A stretch of DNA of 64,000 bases, from contig OY740774.1 in assembly GCA_963513935.1 (NCBI GenBank), positions 84,406,890 through 84,470,889 of the forward strand. Reading direction: 5' to 3'. This DNA comes from Aphrophora alni (lineage: Eukaryota > Arthropoda > Insecta > Hemiptera > Aphrophoridae). Below the pieces are notes generated by a model. That model was not told where the DNA came from and ran no database searches. It saw only the letters and a program-made list of their open reading frames with translations. Each line of letters begins with the position of its first letter. Within the stretch, counting starts at the first letter, position 1. Below, piece after piece: positions 12,341 through 22,130 of this stretch. The position numbers were made by a program, and so were the translations under genes.

Positions 12341-12362
12341 CAGTTGTCGCCCTAAAATGAGA

Positions 12363-13164
12363 TTACAGATTTCCTCAATATCACTTTGATATTTTCGTAC
12401 TCATCCTTTATCAAATTTATTATTATAGTTGACACTTCAATATTTTTGTTAATATTTCATATTACTTCCTTATTTATACTGACAAAATTTCTTTCGAAAT
12501 CAATGAATGCAGCATACATAGGTGATTGGAGATTATTCAATAGGGAGACAGTAATTTGGTCAGGATATACAGGTCTACTAAAAACCTAAAACACAAAGAA
12601 AAAGGAATCTGAACAACAGTGCGCTAATAGTTGGCCACTGGAAAAATAGTTTAAATAAAAATTTTCTTTGGGACTAGAATGAAACCTGGTAGTATTTTTA
12701 GAGTAACGCCACATTCTACTCCCTGTGTTATCACAACACTGTGCCATGTTATAGGTCCTTGTGATAAAGAATATATATAAATCGCTTGATGGCAAATGTT
12801 ATAAAATGCAACTTTTCACTTCTATATCAACTCTTAGTCAATAACTTCAACCATACACCTATGTGTAAGTTTACAGCACTGTAACACATTGACGTAGCTA
12901 AAACTATTGTGAGATCAACTCTCCCGTATTTCAAAGTAATTTCTCAACTAATTGTAATTGTATCAACTTCGGTTAACCTGGCACCGCTGTATTTACAGTG
13001 TAATTGCATTGGGATGTGAAATTGATTAGTTAGGTACAGTCGGTTCCGCTGAAACAACAACATACAGCTCTCTTGACAGTTGCGGTTTGATAGAAATATA
13101 CAAAGGATCGGAATAATCCATTTAAGGATAACCAAATTATTGATAAAACACAATTGAAAATACA
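12363..13164. other. AT-rich DNA without recognised features
   Basis: Short readings at 12386-12589 plus, 12586-12795 minus and 12944-13165 minus have no recognised domains or convincing splice sites. Confidence 0.4.
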
Positions 13165-13735
13165 TTACATTTTTCTATGTCGACTTTTAAAAGAACTGTT
13201 TGTAGTAAATAAAAAAAAAATTGGGTGCGTAGAGACTACGCGCGTTAGAAGTGAATACTCTTTGATTAATTGGACATTTGTTTTAGGAATTATTTTTTTA
13301 CTTGTAGAATTTGTTTTTTTCCGATCTCTGTATTCTTGTGATCGTCGTTTATAAGTTTTTGGTATTTTATTAACTTCATTTAGGCCTATCTCATTACTAA
13401 CTTCGCTTGTATAATTAAATTGAGGTTGATGACTTGTACTTGCCCCTTCGTTTGTCAGTGGCTGACGTATATTTTCATTTACAATAAAATCATCCGTAGT
13501 TGATCTAGAATTTTCTGTAACGTTTCTACAAATTTCTTGTCGGTAAACGTTTGCATGATTCTGCGAATTATGTTCCAATAAACAAACATTCAAAGCTTTT
13601 TTCCTTTCTCTACACACTTTGATTAATTGGACATTTGTTTTAGGAATTATTTTTTTACTTGTAGAATATTGTTTTTTCCGATCTCTTTATTTTTGTGATC
13701 GTTGTTTATCAGTTTTTGGTATTTTTCTAATACAT
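13165..13735 (-). pseudogene. Broken ORF with two copies of a basic 'RSQxYRDRKK' motif
   Basis: A 150-codon minus reading (13617 to 13165) includes an Asn/Ser-rich middle and then KTYKRRSQEYRDRKK followed by STSKKIIPKTNVQLIK. Directly upstream, at about 13733-13618, the same coding segment occurs again as KTDKQRSQK-stop-RDRKK followed by STSKKIIPKTNVQLIK, and it runs in frame into the 150-codon ORF. One in-frame stop (a Tyr codon changed to TAA) separates them. The basic motif resembles the 'AERxREYRxRKK' stretch often seen near the start of insect transposon-borne and related orphan proteins; that comparison is from memory and not a database result. It is likely a degraded transposon-related gene with a duplicated module. 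Confidence 0.4.
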
Positions 13736-14177
13736 TGTAAATATGTATCTTCATCACTTAAAGTATGGTTATATATATTTTTAATTATACAGTAAAATAT
13801 AAAAAAAAGGTTTCAATAGGGGAAATCGGTATATGCGTAATACACCATGTCAATTGTGATTGAACATTACAAATAATACACTCTCACTGAAAAATGTAAT
13901 TTATTAAATAATTGAATTTTAGTTGGTTAAATTTTAACAATGCACTTTTCAAAATAGCAAATTTTAATTCATTAAAAAAATTATCGAAACAAATAATAAT
14001 CTTTGTTGTCAAGACGAATGGTATTTAAAATATATATTTTATTATATTGTTTACTTGTATTATATAACAAACAATAGTTATTAACTCTGCAATGTGTATT
14101 TGTTCAAACATCAAATGAAATTTATATTATTTAAACTTTATTAAAAACTAATTTACCAAATAACCTAACTCACCAAA
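13736..14177. other. Very AT-rich DNA
   Basis: No gene, RNA or element is recognised. Confidence 0.4.
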
Positions 14178-14716
14178 TGCGTAACAGCAAACCAATAATA
14201 TGTCCTCTACGTAAGTTCCAGTTGAATTAAATTTTACATAGAAAAATAATCAGCTGTTTTATTAAATCAGCTGATTTAATAAAATAATTTTAGTTTTATT
14301 TGTCTTGAAACACTTTAGCAGTCAACTTTTAAACTAAGTTATTAAGTTCACTAACCGAGTGAGATGATAAAGAAAAGCTCTCGTGTGTTCTAGTAAATTA
14401 CCAACATTTGTTCTATAACTTTTCTACCGAAATCTCGTAAAATATCCTTTAACGTATAGGCCTAAAATATGATTTAAAAAACCTTTTGTGTGTTCTAGTA
14501 ATCTACCAATATCCGTTTAATATTTTTTTTACCGATGTCTCGTAAAATATCCTTCAACGGATAATAAATATAATATGATAAAGAAAAGCTCTTGTGTATT
14601 CTAGTAAATTACCAAGATTTAAAAAAATTTAATTTAATGCATAACAGCAAACCAATATGTCCTCTACATAAGTCTAGCTGAATTAAATTTTACATAGAAA
14701 AATAATCAGCTGTTTT
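14178..14716 (+). repeat. Local repeat cluster (two nested direct repeats)
   Basis: A segment of about 80 bp (CGTAACAGCAAACCAAT ... ATAATCAGCTGTTTT) occurs at 14178-14260 and again at 14640-14716. Between them is a tandem repeat of about 114 bp (14360-14615, a little over two copies) marked by GTGTGTTCTAGTAA-TACCAA, TTTTTACCGA-TCTCGTAAAATATCCTT and AACG-ATA. The first outer copy ends in a perfect 28-bp palindrome at 14257-14284 centred on CAG|CTG. Confidence 0.75.
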
Positions 14717-14999
14717 CATTGGATATCTCTGATGTTTACTTTATTTAAGCCTCAGCTGCTAGACATCGTGACGTCATTTTCGTGACGATTTTTCCTTTCA
14801 CCACATCGATTTAACAGCACCCAAAAATTGCCTACCGGGCGTAAAGAAGTATTCACTTAAAAAAAACTCTTTTGTTTTATGCGTTTCGTTGACAAAGATA
14901 GTCATCCTTAGATATACTTCTGTCTGTCTTGGATGTAATGCTCAGCGGTGGATTTTAAAATATGTAGGACGTAGGTAACTCTCGGAAGATAAAATTATA
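14717..14999. other. AT-rich DNA without recognised features
   Basis: Includes a more balanced patch near 14740-14850 with no identified gene or repeat partner. Confidence 0.35.
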
Positions 15000-15535
15000 G
15001 ACTTGACTAAAATGCATTAATAATTAACAGTATATAATAATACATTTAATATCGGTGATCAATATAATAATAATTAGCAACGAGATTTACCATCTTTCAC
15101 ATTCATTTAACTAAGCTTACAATCAATGTTATACTTATTAATGGCACAAAGTATACTTAATGTTAATCAAATATTTTTAAAGAGGCGATAATTCATGACA
15201 TGGTTACCAAAATGACGAACCAATATTAAGCACCGCCCTGCATCTGTACTCTACTGTGGTGTGAACGGAAAACTACATTCACAAGATACTATGTTCAAAT
15301 TATTTTATAATCGAAGAGATTGCAACTATTTACATGTAGTAGTAATTTAGAGAGGACGTCTTTCTATGTCCTACACGACAAAATGAGACGTTCTTACTAA
15401 ACAATAATATTGATACTCTGTAACGGTTGTAATGGTTCTCAATTTAAAGTAAAATTTGTATTATTTTCTTTGTTAAAATAATTAGTTTTTAAAATTGTAG
15501 GATGATAATATACATCTTATTTGATAGAATCGTCT
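15000..15535 (+). repeat. Dispersed repeat family A, copy 2
   Basis: Left-arm landmarks are AATAATTAGCAACGAGATTTAC and CACCGCCCTGCATCTGTACT. The single core is GGAAAACTACATTC (15268-15281). The right arm has AAACAATAATATTGATACTC and GGTTCTCAATTTAA. It ends near GTAGGATGATAATATACATC, a decayed form of the terminal hairpin of copy 1. Non-coding. Confidence 0.65.
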
Positions 15536-16369
15536 CTGGTAATACTAAGAAGGTTGAACATTTATGATATAAATTTGGGATCTGAGCATAGTTTAAATTA
15601 CGACCAATGACAAAATATTGATTCAACCCTAATTAATTTAAAGGAGTCTTAATTTTGGAGAATCTGAAAAAATAATAATAAGATTTATAACTTAATAAAT
15701 CCAATGATATTGATGAAATTATGTTAAAACAGCCACTAGGAACTTTAAACGAAGTATCTCAAGAAGGACAGAACTTTTCTTAACAACATATAAATCCTGT
15801 TTACCACAAAACCGACAGAAGTGATTTCGATTATAATTTAGATTTATCTGTCGTTTAATAACCGAAACCAACAAACCAAGCAGAAACTACTACGAGAGTA
15901 TAATTTATAAAATACCATCAGAGTATTACAACTATAAAATCTTTACCCAGAGTTGTAATAAACTTATATCAGTTTTATAGCTGAACATTAAACTATCAGA
16001 ATTGGATATGACGTCATAAAGGTTCTTCATTTTAATGTTGAATACACGAGTTTCATTGGTTACTAGTAACAACCAGACAGCCTTGTGGATTTAGTTTTGT
16101 TATTGTTATTTAGCAATATACAATAAATATCGTCAACACTTCAAATAAATATCTTCAATTTATATTTTATGACTCAATTTAGTAAAACTTAAAAGCAAAT
16201 TATAGTTTTATAGTCAGTAACTATAAAATGTCTGCAGATTCTTTCCTAAGGACGCCATTGTAAATTTACTTTTTATCTATTTAAGACCTAAAAGTTATTT
16301 TGTTTACAAATATAATAAAATTAATCAGACTTCTCGAGTCACTTGAACCACCGGAATGTTTTATAAAAA
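15536..16369. other. AT-rich DNA without recognised features
   Basis: No supported gene or repeat partner. Confidence 0.4.
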
Positions 16370-16765
16370 CTTCTAACTTTTTAAAAGATTAAAATTCTGT
16401 AAACACTAATTTGAAAAGTAATACAACCATTAAAGTGTATCAATGCTATTGTGTGGTAAGAGATTCCTTATAAATATAAAGAAGAGAGGACGATAAAATG
16501 AAAACCTTGAATACTCTAATAATGTCAGGGTCGGAAAAGAACAAGATGTGGCCAAGTGAAACGTAATAAATGAGATGAAAGAGAGGGATCAAACCCAAAA
16601 AAACATAAAAAACCCTTTTAATAGTCATGTAGGACATAAAAATGTGTTCTCGTTGAATCCTACAAAATATAACTATTTTTGCGTGCAACTGTTGATTATA
16701 AAGTGACTATATGGCATATATTGAGGAAGTTGTTTACCTCTAGTCTCAACTCTTAAGTACAGAGC
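16370..16765 (-). repeat. Dispersed repeat family A, copy 3, with a nested family B insertion
   Basis: Aligns with the minus-oriented copy at 34.1-34.6 kb. TTCTGTAAACA and CAATGCTATTGT match on one side, and GTTGATTATAAAGTGA and the core complement TTGAGGAAGTTGTTTACCTC match on the other. Between these, a segment at about 16480-16600 is absent from the 34-kb copy and matches family B in inverted orientation. The 80-codon ORF across it is a shadow. Confidence 0.6.
16480..16600 (-). repeat. Dispersed repeat family B, copy 3 (nested)
   Basis: Its reverse complement shares TTTTGGGT, CCCTCTCTTT, GGCCA-ATCTTGTTCTTTTCC and ACCCTGA with the copy at 20830-20950, in the same order. It lies inside family A copy 3, so it inserted after that copy. 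Confidence 0.65.
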
Positions 16766-17469
16766 GGCAAACTGCCAGTATTAGATATTAGTTTAACTTA
16801 TACATCTTAGAGATTTTAAAATCAGCCAGTCACAACTGAAACATAAAACCCAGAGGAACAAAACAAAGAAACAAAGCAAAAGGAAAATAAATATTCATTT
16901 TCCTAGAATACATGGACAATCAAAGGAATAAGAAGTTTTGTAACATTGTTACAAAAAGGTAAATTTCAGAAGGAAAATTTTGCCTCTAACATCTATCTGT
17001 CTTTGTTACGTCTATGTTTAAATAATAGTTCATGTTGGAATACGAATACATTTAATGTATTTGTAAGGATATTTGAAATTCTACCAATGATTAAGATATT
17101 TTGTAACATTTATTTATTTATTGTAAACTATACTTGGTAACATTTATTAAACTATACTTCTAATTATATACCCAACTGTTTGTCTTTTGAATATATAAAA
17201 TGGATGACGTCTTACAATTTATATTTGAGTTCATTTATTTGAAATTGCTTTTGTAATTATCATTGTTAAAACTTGAATTATAATGGTAAATATATGCAAA
17301 AAATATGTCTAAATCGTAAATATAATCAAAATTTATTTATTAGTTTTTGCTTAACCAGTTTTATTTACTTTTGATATAACTTTCTCTTAGTCTAAAAATA
17401 ATCCAAATGTGTTAAAGAAACCATTTATTTTACATAATAGATTGTCCGTCTCCATGTTATGGTCCTTCA
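16766..17469. other. AT-rich DNA without recognised features
   Basis: The plus reading 16946-17140 has no recognised domain. No gene is called. Confidence 0.4.
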
Positions 17470-17690
17470 GGTGGCTGGGCAATCCCTAAGGGTTATAACT
17501 GGATCTACATAGTATTGGGTTAGATCCCAAACTTTCATATTTTCTATCAGGTCTTCCTTGATCAACTTTTGTTTTTTTCCGACTCTGACGCCCTTAATTA
17601 TTGTTATTAAGTTATTAACCAAGCCGAGAGAATTAAAAAAAAAAAAACCTTTTCTTTTTTTGACGATCAAGAATTTTCTCGCAAAAAGTC
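17470..17690 (+). repeat. Dispersed repeat family B, copy 4
   Basis: Shares CTGGATCTACA with copy 2 and TTTCTATCAGGTCTTCCTTGAT, CTTTTGTTTTTTTCC and GACTCTGACGC with the other copies. It includes an A tract at about 17635-17647. The two overlapping ORFs are shadows. Confidence 0.6.
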
Positions 17691-18924
17691 CATCATATTG
17701 GTTTATTTTCAGAAATAAGAGGTGCATCTATCGCGGCGGTCTAACGGCCTACTTCTTAGATGCATGCGTTACTGAATGCTCCCACTCCTGATACACTAGC
17801 GTAATCTGAAGCTGAACTCACAAATCACCAACTGTTCAACCCACATATCGAGGTTCACATTGCCGCATGCTGCAGTTTACTTGTTTGTTATTTGTATTGT
17901 ATTGGTGTTCTGTCAATTTGCACTGTGTATGTCTAGTGTAAACTGAAATGTTTAGTGTAACATTGCTGCCATTTGTGTAATGAATGAGCTTAAATATATT
18001 ATTATTATTAACATCTGAGCCGTTGCACATTTTAGCATTATAATAATTTTTGTTACTTTATGTTGACTTGGTTTAACAATTCATTCTAAGCTTTAACGAC
18101 GATGAACTCGATTTGAAAACTAAATGTATGAAACATTTATAGAGTAATGTATTGCTTGAAGTTATTGCCCTCAGTGGAGTTTTATTTTGGCTTAAGTACT
18201 AATTGATTCACGGCCTATAAAACATACTGCAGTAAAGCTCCTAGTGGGGGTCACTGTGATATGAAACACTAAATAGATGAGGGGAGGGGGGAATATGAAG
18301 CAGATAATATAATATTTCCACTTTTTACAACAAATATGATTTATTCAATATCAAAATAGCATTAAACATAACAGTTTAAAACTCTGTTTCTACTCAATGA
18401 ATAGCTAATTTAATTTGTTTAACGACATTTTACTAAACTTGTTTTAAACACAATTTCAATGAATTCACCGTAAATCTGACGGTATTCTGAAGTTCTACTT
18501 TGGAACTATACCAAAATATTTTAATCTCTTATATTTAAAGGTCAGAATATCTACAAAAAAAGGTTGTCATAATTAATTTAGTTACTACAAACTCAGGCAT
18601 AACGTGAACAAAAATCAAACACACACAAACAGACATTTTGTGTAACCATAGTTTTTTACCTTAGGACACATTTTAAATAATATCACTCAATATTATTGAG
18701 TATAGTAAATTTTTACCCAAATTAATACTAATAATATTATGTGCATTATAAAGGGGAAGGAAATAAGTTTTGAGAGAGCTGGGTAAGTACCATGATGAAC
18801 CATCATCAGATTATTTTTCCTCTATATTTAATATACTGCACTCACTATTCTGTTGTGTTCACTATATACTTCTGCTACAATATAACAAATTGTTTTTAGC
18901 AAAAATAGGAAACAATTGATGTTT
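17691..18924. other. AT-rich DNA without a supported gene
   Basis: A GC-richer patch at about 17720-17870 has weak tRNA-promoter-like words (CGGCGGTCTAACGG and GGTTCACAT), but they are too far apart for a tRNA and no cloverleaf is visible. Nothing else was supported. Confidence 0.4.
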
Positions 18925-19040
18925 TAATCGATTGCTCCATAAGGGTGCAAAACAAATGGGGTGGATTGAAGTACACTTCAATGGTTCTGACAAACGTAAT
19001 GACATTGCCTGCTAATAATGATCATGGTTTCCGTGTTACA
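18925..19040 (+). repeat. Dispersed repeat family C, copy 1
   Basis: Matches 27468-27600 in the same orientation. Shared blocks are GATTGCTCCATA-GGGT, GGGG-TG..AAG-AC, AATGGTTC, AATGACA-CGCCTGC-AATAATG and a final GTTTC/GTGTT-type block. Non-coding. Confidence 0.6.
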
Positions 19041-20338
19041 ATATACTTTATAAATTTATTACATATTGTAAGAAACAAACATCATTTATACCAAAATGTT
19101 TATTTATAATGAAATACATTTAAAATGTGGTAAAATATATTAATGAATATCGGAATTTGTCATTAGCTATTTCGTTTATTATTGTTTTTTTTTTAGTATA
19201 ATTACAAAGTCGTTTGAAACAAGGAAAACTTTCAGCACTTGCAGGGCAATGATATTAAAGTCACGTACCTGCGTTGTGTACACATGCTTTGTAAAAAAAC
19301 TAATCTATTTTTGTAACAGTAACATAATTTCCCAGTAGAACTGTTGTTACGCGTCTTTAATGTAATTGTACAATCTCACTTCTTGGAATTCATAAATATA
19401 AAACGGTTCTTGCCTATCTAATATGCTAGGCTGTACCGCGATAATATGTACTGTACAAGGAGAAAACATACGGTTGTATTTATGTCATGAGATTGTTTAT
19501 ACACAAATAAACAGAAGCTTCACTTATAATTAAATATAAAGATTAAGAGTCAATAACAAAATAACAATTTGATTGTTTAGTTTCAGTTGGAATAAGTCAA
19601 TGGTTGATAGAAGATACTTGTGAATTTGGTAAAATATTTTAATAATTGTTTGTAATGATTTAGTATACGATCTCATTAAAGCTGGCTGGCTTGTACTGGC
19701 TGATAGGCCGTTGCTGGAATTACTGTATTGAAACTGGAAATCATTCATATTCATAGATACTTAAAATTTAATATTCTATTTATAAGAATTTCAGCTTTTA
19801 TAATTCCTTAAATAATTCTCTGTCTGTATATCTGTTGATGATTAACATCCCTATGCTGTTCGTGTAACATGAGAGTTGCAGTTTTCAGACATTTTTATTA
19901 TATTTATTAACGAGGAGAAACTATTTTATTGTATATTAGAGTAATTTTTATAAATCCGAGCATTCACAAGCCTATGATTCTACACTATGTAAAGAGTTCA
20001 ACATAATTGTGCTTCAAAATAAATTAAAAAATTAATTGCTATGATCTTACATTTTATATTCAATTATAAACTTTTTCGATATTGTTTAAAATATAGTCCA
20101 TTCAGTTTATTAAATTTAAAAAAAATTAGTCTTAACAGGCCAACGAGATTATACTGATAAAATCTGCTTTAGACAGATTATCATCATACCGGAAATGGGC
20201 ATTTGTGTGCCTAGGGACCCAAAAGTCCATAACAATCGAAAACACAATATCATATTTTTCACAACAAAACAAAACGTCCCTCATTGGGTAATTGCAGTAT
20301 AAATATAGTAATTGCATTAGGTAATAAATTATTTCCAG
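19041..20338. other. AT-rich DNA with only weak coding hints
   Basis: A minus reading ending near 19530 begins MNMNDFQFQYSNSSNGLSAS. It is Ser/Asn/Gln-rich with somewhat higher GC at 19675-19755, but no donor or partner exon was found. No gene is called. Confidence 0.3.
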
Positions 20339-20487
20339 TTTCTATAAATTGCCCGATCTCCAAACTGTCTGTAAATGATGGATTTATTGCACAGTTTGAT
20401 GCAGTGGATCAGAGATTGAATGATGGAGAAGACCGACAGCTGTCACATGCTTTACCTTTTACTCAACAAGTTGTTTTGATTGAGTAG
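20339..20487 (+). CDS. Candidate terminal exon of an unrecognised gene
   Basis: A good acceptor (AATAAATTATTTCCAG, ending at 20338) is followed by an open frame starting in phase after two bases. It codes for 48 residues, including NCPISKLSVNDGFIAQFDAV and DGEDRQLSHALPFTQQVVLI, and stops with TAG at 20485-20487. A polyadenylation signal, AATAAA, lies 44 bp downstream at 20531-20536. GC content rises over exactly this stretch. The mixed, mostly polar composition looks like real protein. Upstream exons were not identified and the family is not recognised. A decayed transposon ORF is an alternative. Confidence 0.45.
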
Positions 20488-20756
20488 CATTAAAAAAATG
20501 TATATCTAGGATATATAGGACATACTGACAAATAAACCTATTATTCAAATATTGATTGTAACTAACAGTTATACAGGGTGACTGGAAATAAACTTGTATC
20601 CCCATCGGTAATATTTATATAGTTAAACAGGTTTACGGCAATCTTCTATATAGTCCAGTTATGGTCATATAAAGGGTGTCATGAGACAAAAATAATAACA
20701 CGAAGAAACTGTTTTTGGACCACCGTAATTAAAATGACAGCTGTTAACGTGATTGT

Positions 20757-20784
20757 ATTATTCCCCCCCCCCCAGGGGAATAAT
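20757..20784. repeat. C11 run inside a short inverted repeat
   Basis: ATTATTCCCC and GGGGAATAAT form 10-bp inverted arms around a run of eleven C. The length of the homopolymer may be uncertain in the assembly. Confidence 0.6.
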
Positions 20785-20829
20785 CACTTTGGTGAGTACG
20801 CCCTTGTCAACTAACTGAAACTACTCCAT

Positions 20830-20950
20830 TTTGGATGTAATTTTGGGTAAAAACCCTCTCTTTAATTTTTCGTATCTAGTATCTCGTGGCCAAATCTTGT
20901 TCTTTTCCAACCCTGATGCTATTCAAGGGTTATGGGTCTTAATTTTATGC
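20830..20950 (+). repeat. Dispersed repeat family B, copy 5
   Basis: Shares TTTTGGGT, CCCTCTCTTTAAT, GTGGCCAAATCTTGTTCTTTTCC and ACCCTGATGC with the nested copy at 16.5 kb and, more loosely, with the others. It lies directly downstream of the broken coding region on the other strand. Confidence 0.6.
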
Positions 20951-21033
20951 TAATTAATTAATTAATTTTTTTATCATTATTTCCTAAATTTTGATTACAA
21001 ATTATTTAAAAAAATCATTTCCCCTATACTCAC

Positions 21034-22130
21034 TAACTTCTCATCTTCGTCGGATTTAAACCTCGGCAAAGACGGTGTTCCGGGACCAAGATCGACATTA
21101 TTAGATTCTTCACTCACAGGTACACTGACCGAACCTTCCCGCACCGTTGCTGTTTCTTCAGTATCCCAACCTTCTGGTAAACTAACGGACACTTCACTCG
21201 GTGATACACTCAGCGTACCTTCTCTACTAACAGATCCAGAAAAATGTTTTTCACCTGGTAATAAAGTCGATCCACTCGAACTTCTTCTCATTAACGCAAG
21301 TTCTTCTTCGATAACTTCATTTTCGAGATTAATATCATCCATGCTTTGATGCAAACTATTAGGACCACTAGTATCACTTCAAGATGGTTCTGGTATTTCC
21401 TCATATTTGTCTTTCTTAACCGACTCATCCCACGGTTCAGTTTTACCAATTTCTCTAACTCTCTCATTAAAAATACTGTTTAATTAAGGATCCTTTCCGT
21501 AACTCCCTCGTCTACTTTCAACATCAGGTTTTTTTAAACTACCTCCCCTATCGTGACTCCCTCTACGATGTTCCCCGTGTCTTTCAAAACTATCTCTCCT
21601 CTCTCTATCCATTCCTTCATAACTCCCTCTTCTTTCCACTACATTGTTCTCTTAACTCCCACGTCTCGACTCTCTTTCAAATCTTTCCTTTGGTGCGTCG
21701 TCTTTTCTTTCATAACTATCACGTCTCGTTCTTAATTCAAATGCTACCTCTTCTAAGATTAATCACATCTTCTCTTTCACCATTCCTCCTAACTTTTAAT
21801 CTAAGATCTCTTAAAACCAAACTCATTCGCTCCTTTACATCTTCTTCAGGTTTGTATAATTCTTCTATAGGCATTTCCGCTTCCATTATAGATTGTCTTT
21901 CGAGTTCTTTCAACTTTCTAAGTTCATACCATTCATCTTCACTATCAATACTATCTTCCGTACTCTGTGTTCTCGATGATACTCTAGAATTGCATCTCCA
22001 TGAATGTCTACTACGATTATCATCATCAGTATCACCTGAACCTCGTCCACCCCACGGTATTTCTATACTTGCTTGATGTCTTGGAGGATGATGATGCCTT
22101 GAATGCATTTTAGAAACAGGACTACCATCA
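21034..22130 (-). pseudogene. Broken serine/arginine-rich coding exon with repeated RRGS motifs
   Basis: About 1.1 kb of clearly protein-like minus-strand sequence with higher GC and real-looking composition. In order it has a His/Pro-rich start (HSRHHHPPRHQASIEIPWGG), an acidic-helical part (EDEWYELRKLKELERQ), then LRRGS, then a run of RRDSYER / RRGS-ENN / RRGSYEG / RRDSFER / RRGSHDR / RRGSYGK units, and an acidic C-terminal part containing GPGTPSLPRFKSDEDEK. The frame is lost once near 21737 (a TGA that needs a one-base shift to continue). Three further in-frame stops follow: TAA near 21654, TAA near 21484 and TGA near 21380. A donor-like A|GTGAGT occurs at 21033-21028. R-R-x-S units are typical targets of PKA-type kinases. 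No paralogue name is recognised. It may be a decayed duplicate or retrocopy, or an exon with assembly errors. Confidence 0.6.

Larger units (their letters stand above)
11926..12362 (+). pseudogene. Candidate coding exon interrupted by a MITE
   Basis: A pyrimidine-rich acceptor (TGTTCCTACGTTTTGTAG, ending at 11925) is followed by a frame reading LDASLLQKEEERAYILGALQ, with glutamate-rich helical character. At 11993 the frame is broken by the 348-bp inverted-repeat element described separately. If the element and one target copy are removed, the frame continues only as L-S-P and then a stop. A one-base shift would continue as KMRLQISSIS. The protein is not recognised. What is seen is the acceptor, the open frame and the insertion; that it was once an exon is inference. 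Confidence 0.35.

Noticed and set aside
17735..17865. tRNA or tRNA-derived SINE from box A and box B-like words
   Set aside because: The two words are about 115 bp apart, no cloverleaf can be drawn and no second copy was seen in the window.
21553..22076. Plus-strand Ser/Leu-rich ORFs
   Set aside because: They are the antisense reading of the much more protein-like minus-strand RRGS region.
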